Part shown: piece after piece, positions 6,052 through 9,229 of the stretch
Position numbering within the stretch: the stretch's first letter is position 1
Layout of the letters: each line of letters opens with the position of its first letter
Source of the DNA: Pseudomonadota bacterium
Lineage (GTDB): Bacteria > Pseudomonadota > Alphaproteobacteria > Acetobacterales > Acetobacteraceae
NCBI GenBank assembly: GCA_023424475.1
Contig: JAFADX010000272.1
Coordinates: 1 to 9,229, forward strand
Direction: 5' to 3'
Length of the DNA stretch: 9,229 nucleotides
Position numbers and translations under genes: made by a program
Notes under the pieces: generated by a model
What the model saw: only the letters and a program-made list of their open reading frames with translations
The model's database searches: none
What the model was told of the DNA's origin: nothing

Positions 6052-7100
6052 CCGGCGGCGCCCTTTTCGAGCTCCGCGCGGAAGGCTTCCGCCTGGTCGC
6101 TCCAACGCGGCAGGCGCTGGCCGCCCTGCCAGGCGGCCTCGGCCATCTCGGCGCGCAGCTCGGCATCGAAGATCGGCCGCCGCATGCCCTTGGAGAGCGA
6201 CATCACGTCATCGACCGGCGAGACGATGGCGGATCCATCCGCGACCACCTCGGCGATCGCGCCGCCGGCGGTGATGGCGAGCGGCAGGCCGCGCGCCATC
6301 GCCTCGGCCGCGGCCATGCCGTAGCCCTCCCAGCGCGTGGCCAGGGCGAAGAGGTCGGCGCCGGCATAGAGCGCCTCGAGCGCCTCGCCCGTCACCTCGC
6401 CGGCGAAGGTCACGCGGGCGGCGATGCCGAGTTCCTCGGCAAGCGCCCGCAACCCATGCGCGTGTGGCGGATCGCGCCGCTCGTCGCCGGCGATGGTCAG
6501 CGTCCATTCCAGGTCGGTCAGCCGCCCGAGCGCCTTGAGCAGCACGTCATGCCCCTTGCGCGGCACCAATGTGCCGACGGAGAGGATGGCGCAGCCCGTC
6601 CCGCCCGAGCCCCGCGCGCGCTCGGCCTCGTCCGTGCCCGGTTCGACCACGCCGATGCGGCCGGGATCGGCGCCGAATTCCTCCGGCAGCCGCCGGGCCG
6701 TCAGCGGGGAGGTGCAGACGATCCGCCTCATGGCGGCGAAGAGCGCGCGCTCCTTCGCCTTCAGCACCGTGCGCGTCGCCTCCGGCGCGCCGTGCTCGAG
6801 CGCGGTCGGATGATGGATGAGCGCGGTGACGCGGCGTTCCGCGAGCTCCTGCGCCAGGGGCAGGAAGGCCGGCAGGCCGAGCCCGTCGATGATGATGCGC
6901 GCATCGGCGGGGACGGCCTGCAGCGCGGCGCGCGCACCTTCGGTCGCTGCCTCGTCGGGGTCGGGATGGTGGCCGGGGAGTTCGACGACCTCGACCGCTT
7001 CGCCCAGCGCGCGCAGCCCTTCGACCATGCGCCGGTCGTAGATGTAGCCGCCGGAGACGGTGTCGAAGGGACCGGGGACCAGGACATGGATCGCGCTCAC
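6048..7100 (-). CDS. GT4-family glycosyltransferase
   Basis: A 350-residue GT-B retaining glycosyltransferase. The N-terminal acceptor domain begins with IHVLVPGPFDTVSGGYIYDR (4-23), including the usual glycine-rich GG turn. The donor domain shows SVGTLVPRKGHDVLLKAL (174-191) with R181/K182 for the donor phosphates, and the E-x7-E motif WEGYGMAAAEAMARGLP with E258 and E266. No membrane segment or signal is visible, so it acts in the cytosol or at the membrane face. The start is GTG 7100, overlapping the stop of the PTPS-like gene as GTGA, and the end overlaps the methyltransferase start. The sugar donor and acceptor cannot be read from sequence; a small-molecule acceptor such as a pterin is suggested by its neighbours. 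Confidence 0.9.
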   Translation of the reverse strand: MSAIHVLVPGPFDTVSGGYIYDRRMVEGLRALGEAVEVVELPGHHPDPDEAATEGARAALQAVPADARIIIDGLGLPAFLPLAQELAERRVTALIHHPTALEHGAPEATRTVLKAKERALFAAMRRIVCTSPLTARRLPEEFGADPGRIGVVEPGTDEAERARGSGGTGCAILSVGTLVPRKGHDVLLKALGRLTDLEWTLTIAGDERRDPPHAHGLRALAEELGIAARVTFAGEVTGEALEALYAGADLFALATRWEGYGMAAAEAMARGLPLAITAGGAIAEVVADGSAIVSPVDDVMSLSKGMRRPIFDAELRAEMAEAAWQGGQRLPRWSDQAEAFRAELEKGAAG

Positions 7101-7501
7101 GCCGCCGGCGCCCCTTCATAGGCGGCCCAGGCGACGTGGCTTTCGCGCAGCAGCACCTTCAGGCCCGTCACGGCGCGCCCGCCATCCCCGAGGCGCCCAT
7201 CCGCCAGGGCGGCGGAGAGCAGGCGGTGGATATGCGCGCAGAGGAACTCGGTCGTGGTGTTCCGGCCGGCGAATTGCGGCTCGGCGTCGAGGTTCCGGTA
7301 GTCGAAGCCGTCGAGGATCCTCCGCAGTTCCACCTTCGCGGCCGCGATGTCCACCAGCAGGTTCAGGCGGTCGAGCTTCGGGGCGCGGAACTCGGCCTCC
7401 ACCACGAAGGTGGCGCCGTGCAGGCGCTGGGCCGGCCCGAATTCCTCGCCGCGGAAGGAATGGGCGACCATGACATGGTCGACGACGGTCAGGCTGAACA
7501 T
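7097..7501 (-). CDS. 6-pyruvoyltetrahydropterin synthase/QueD-fold protein with altered active site
   Basis: A 134-residue T-fold protein. The family frame is clear: VDHVMVAHSF (7-16), RLHGATFVVEAEF (26-38), VDIAAAKVELRRILDGFDYRNLD (50-72), NTTTEFLCAHIHRLL (81-95) and LLRESHVAWAAYEG (117-130). Compared from memory with E. coli QueD, zinc ligands H14 and H28 are kept, but the third ligand of HGH is Ala (A30), no Cys lies where the catalytic Cys27 would be, and the DHH motif reads D67-Y68-R69. The glutamate of the KET motif is kept (E120). It is thus unlikely to do standard PTPS or carboxytetrahydropterin chemistry. Start ATG 7501 has AAGG at 7507-7510. It is translationally coupled to the glycosyltransferase. 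Confidence 0.85.
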   Translation of the reverse strand: MFSLTVVDHVMVAHSFRGEEFGPAQRLHGATFVVEAEFRAPKLDRLNLLVDIAAAKVELRRILDGFDYRNLDAEPQFAGRNTTTEFLCAHIHRLLSAALADGRLGDGGRAVTGLKVLLRESHVAWAAYEGAPAA

Positions 7502-7548
7502 GCCGCCCTTGTAGCGGCCGGGCCGGAGCCCGTCACGCGCGGGGCGCG

Positions 7549-7707
7549 CTACCGAACGAGATAGGAGATCCCGAGCGCCAGCACCGCCAGGGCGGTGGAA
7601 ATCACAAGAACCCAGCGCATCACGCCCAGCACCACGCCCTGGCGCACTGCGTTGTCCTCCCGGCGCATCTCCGGTGCCACTCGGTCTTCGGGCGGCGGAA
7701 CGGTCAT
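7549..7707 (-). CDS. 52-residue single-span membrane protein
   Basis: A small protein with a charged, Pro-rich N-terminus (MTVPPPEDRVAPEMRREDNA) and one strong transmembrane helix (about residues 24-50, QGVVLGVMRWVLVISTALAVLALGISYLVR at the end). AAGGAG lies 7 nt before ATG 7707, which is strong support that it is translated. It sits 59 bp after the dehydrogenase and 47 bp before the PTPS-like gene, on the same strand. No family is recognised; it may anchor or modulate another protein of the cluster, or be an unrelated small inner-membrane protein. Confidence 0.75.
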   Translation of the reverse strand: MTVPPPEDRVAPEMRREDNAVRQGVVLGVMRWVLVISTALAVLALGISYLVR

Positions 7708-7714
7708 CGGCGCG

Positions 7715-7721
7715 CTCCTTC
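7715..7721 (-). promoter_or_regulatory. Ribosome binding site of the small membrane protein
   Basis: GAAGGAG on the minus strand, 7 nt before ATG 7707. It decides the start against the ATG immediately upstream, which overlaps this site, and supports the reality of a short gene. Confidence 0.7.
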
Positions 7722-7725
7722 GCAT

Positions 7726-7752
7726 TGCCTCGGGAGACAACGCGCCGAGGCA
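7726..7752 (-). other. Perfect 8-bp inverted repeat between dehydrogenase and small membrane protein genes
   Basis: TGCCTCGG and CCGAGGCA flank an 11-nt loop inside the 59-bp gap, ending a few bases before the Shine-Dalgarno of the downstream gene. There is no T-run, so it is not a classical intrinsic terminator. It could be an mRNA stability or processing hairpin, a translation-control element, or a protein-binding dyad. Nothing in the sequence tells these apart. Confidence 0.5.
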
Positions 7753-7766
7753 TCCCGCCGTTGCAT

Positions 7767-8753
7767 TCAGGACCGGGAATAGGTGACGACCGGGCAGAGC
7801 GGCGCCGGTCCGCCCGGCGGGGGGTTCAGAAGATGGGGCAGGGCTTCGGGCAGCGCATCGAAGGGTGTGGCGGGTCCGGTCAGCGCGTCGAACCGATCCT
7901 CCGCCAGCAACGCCAGGGCGAGCGTCATGCGCTCGGCATGGCTGCGCCGGCCGCGCATCGCCGGCGCCACCGCGCCCACCTGGGTCGAGACGATCGACAG
8001 CCGCTTCGCGTGGAAGGCCTCGCCGAGCGGCAGCGTGGCCTCCTTCGTGCCGTACCAGGAGGCTTCCACGATCCGTCCCTCGAAGGCGGCGAGGCCGAGG
8101 GCGAGACGCAGCCCGGCCGGGTCGGCGCTGGCATGCACGATCAGGTCGCGTTCCGCCGGCGCCTCCCCGGGGGCGACGAAGCGGGCGCCGAGCGCCTCCA
8201 CGACCGCCTGCCGCCGTGGGTCGATGTCGCAGACCGCGACCTCCATCCCGGGCATGCGCGCGAGCAGCGAGGCGACCAGCAGACCGACCACCCCGGCGCC
8301 GATCACCAGCGCGCGCTCGCCTGCGAGCGGCCGCGCATCCCAGGCGACGTTCACCGCCGTTTCCATGTTCGCCGCGAGCACCGCGCGCCCATCGGGCACG
8401 CCGTCCGGCACCGGGATGCACATGGCGGCCGGGGCGAGGAAGCGGTCCTGGTGGGGATGCAGCACGAAGACGCGCCGGCCGCGCAGCGGTGCCGGCCCGT
8501 CCTCGACCACGCCGACGGCGGCGTAGCCGTACTTGACCGGGAAGGGGAAGTCGCCGGCCTGCAACGGGCAGCGCATCGCCGCGGCCTGGCTCGTCGGCAC
8601 CTGTCCCGCGAGCACCAGGCGTTCGGTGCCGCGGGAGATGCCGCTCGCCACCATGCGGACCAGCGCCTGCGCCTCGCCGCGCGGCGGCAGGGTCTCGGCG
8701 CGGATCTCGCAGCGGCCCGGCGCGACGGTCCAGAGCGCGCGTGCCTCGGTCAT
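7767..8753 (-). CDS. BchC-like medium-chain dehydrogenase without the catalytic Cys
   Basis: A 328-residue MDR-superfamily oxidoreductase. The GroES-like N-terminal domain has SGISRGTERLVLAGQVP (37-53), where the usual catalytic zinc Cys is Ser40, as in the SGISTGTE motif of BchC (bacteriochlorophyllide dehydrogenase). FPVKYGYAAVGVVEDG (71-86) and VFVLHPHQDRF (95-105, H99/H101) follow. The Rossmann domain has VIGAGVVGLLVASLL (150-164) and D176 in VCDIDPRR, which favours NAD(H). The four-Cys structural zinc lobe is absent. No other bacteriochlorophyll gene is present, so this is a BchC relative with another substrate. ATG 8753 overlaps the reductase stop as ATGA, indicating coupling. Confidence 0.87.
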   Translation of the reverse strand: MTEARALWTVAPGRCEIRAETLPPRGEAQALVRMVASGISRGTERLVLAGQVPTSQAAAMRCPLQAGDFPFPVKYGYAAVGVVEDGPAPLRGRRVFVLHPHQDRFLAPAAMCIPVPDGVPDGRAVLAANMETAVNVAWDARPLAGERALVIGAGVVGLLVASLLARMPGMEVAVCDIDPRRQAVVEALGARFVAPGEAPAERDLIVHASADPAGLRLALGLAAFEGRIVEASWYGTKEATLPLGEAFHAKRLSIVSTQVGAVAPAMRGRRSHAERMTLALALLAEDRFDALTGPATPFDALPEALPHLLNPPPGGPAPLCPVVTYSRS

Positions 8754-9229
8754 GCGCAGCCCCCCGGCCGTGCCCGGTCGAGCGGGATGTCGAGCAGGAT
8801 GTCGGGCGCGATGTCGTGGACCGTCCAGGCGAAGCGCAGCCCGTCGGCGATGCGCGGCACCTCCGGCAGGGTGAAGGCCGGCACGCCCGAGCCGAGCAGC
8901 ACCGGCGCCACCGTCACATGCAGCCGGTCGAGGCAGCCCGCGGCGAGGAACCGCGACACCGTCACGCCGCCGCCCTCGACGAAGATGCGGGTCATCCCCC
9001 GCGCCGCGAGCGCGCGCAGCAGCGCCGCCGGCGCGATGCCGCCGGAGGCCTCGCGCGGCAGGCGAAGCACTTCGGCCAGGCCATGGATGTCGGGGCCGCG
9101 GGCATCCTCGGCGCAGACCAGCAGCGAGGCGGGCGCCTCGCGGAAGACGCGGTGGTCGGCGGAAAGGCGCCGGTCGGTGTCGATCACGACGCGCAGCGGG
9201 TCCGGTCCCGCGACCTCGCGCGTCGTCAG
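8750..9229 (-). CDS. RibD C-terminal (RF) domain reductase, 5' end off the window
   Basis: At least 159 residues of a dihydrofolate-reductase-like RibD_C domain, entering from the right edge. Motifs: LTTREVAGPDPLRVVID at the edge, the conserved DTDRRLSADHRVF, RIFVEGGGVTVSRFLAAG (NADPH-binding/structural), and LDRLHVTVAPVLLGSGVPAF. This domain reduces the ribosyl side chain in riboflavin synthesis (RibD) or pterin-type substrates in relatives. Whether a deaminase or other domain is fused upstream cannot be seen. The frame is open through the edge, so GTG 9187 is internal, not the start. Coupled to the dehydrogenase gene by an ATGA overlap. The context suggests a dedicated pterin/pyrimidine reductase rather than housekeeping RibD. 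Confidence 0.87.
   Translation of the reverse strand: MTTREVAGPDPLRVVIDTDRRLSADHRVFREAPASLLVCAEDARGPDIHGLAEVLRLPREASGGIAPAALLRALAARGMTRIFVEGGGVTVSRFLAAGCLDRLHVTVAPVLLGSGVPAFTLPEVPRIADGLRFAWTVHDIAPDILLDIPLDRARPGGCA

Noticed and set aside
6052..6105. Longer methyltransferase start adding 18 residues
   Set aside because: It would lie within the glycosyltransferase coding sequence and adds an Arg/Gly-rich segment; the ATGA junction at 6048-6051 is a more typical operon overlap.
7502..7548. Short hairpins (CGCGC/GCGCG and GGGC/GCCC) between the small membrane gene and the PTPS-like gene as a terminator
   Set aside because: No T-run, low-complexity GC sequence, and the downstream gene follows at once with its own ribosome binding site.

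Overview
The window is very GC-rich (around 70% by eye), densely coded and in places shows GTG starts and overlapping stop/start codons. This fits an alphaproteobacterial chromosome; the protein content and codon bias suggest Acetobacteraceae (Roseomonas-like), but that is inference and no rRNA or marker gene is present. I see no mobile element, CRISPR array, tRNA or phage remnant.

Left part (1-2072). A secreted or membrane-anchored Gly-Gly-Glu repeat protein runs leftwards off the edge. It is divergent from, and only 20 bp away from, a PiuC/YbiX-type Fe(II)/2-oxoglutarate hydroxylase. A 19-bp imperfect dyad resembling a Fur-family operator covers the hydroxylase start codon. An MgtC/SapB-family membrane protein follows on the same strand after a 197-bp GC-rich leader.

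Right part (2076-9229). Eleven genes run leftwards on the minus strand with no gap over 59 bp and several start/stop overlaps, so they may be one long transcription unit. The upstream half is an uncharacterised pathway-like set: a RibD C-terminal-type reductase (partial, enters from the right edge), a BchC-like medium-chain dehydrogenase without the usual catalytic Cys, a 52-residue membrane protein, a 6-pyruvoyltetrahydropterin-synthase-fold protein lacking key catalytic and zinc residues, a GT4 glycosyltransferase and a class I methyltransferase. Together they look like enzymes building a reduced, glycosylated and methylated heterocycle, perhaps pterin- or pyrimidine-derived; the product is unknown.

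The downstream half is a carbon-acid module: cupin, 3-oxo-tetronate kinase (OtnK), 3-oxo-tetronate 4-phosphate decarboxylase (OtnC), a DUF4406 protein and an apparently intact methylglyoxal synthase (MgsA). OtnK and OtnC together yield dihydroxyacetone phosphate, which is the substrate of MgsA, so the gene order itself spells a route from C4 sugar acids to methylglyoxal. The usual partners (tetronate dehydrogenase, OtnI isomerase, transporter) are not in the window. The most interesting points are this tetronate-to-methylglyoxal coupling, the pterin-like cluster with its eroded PTPS homologue, and the fact that the two modules are joined head to tail.
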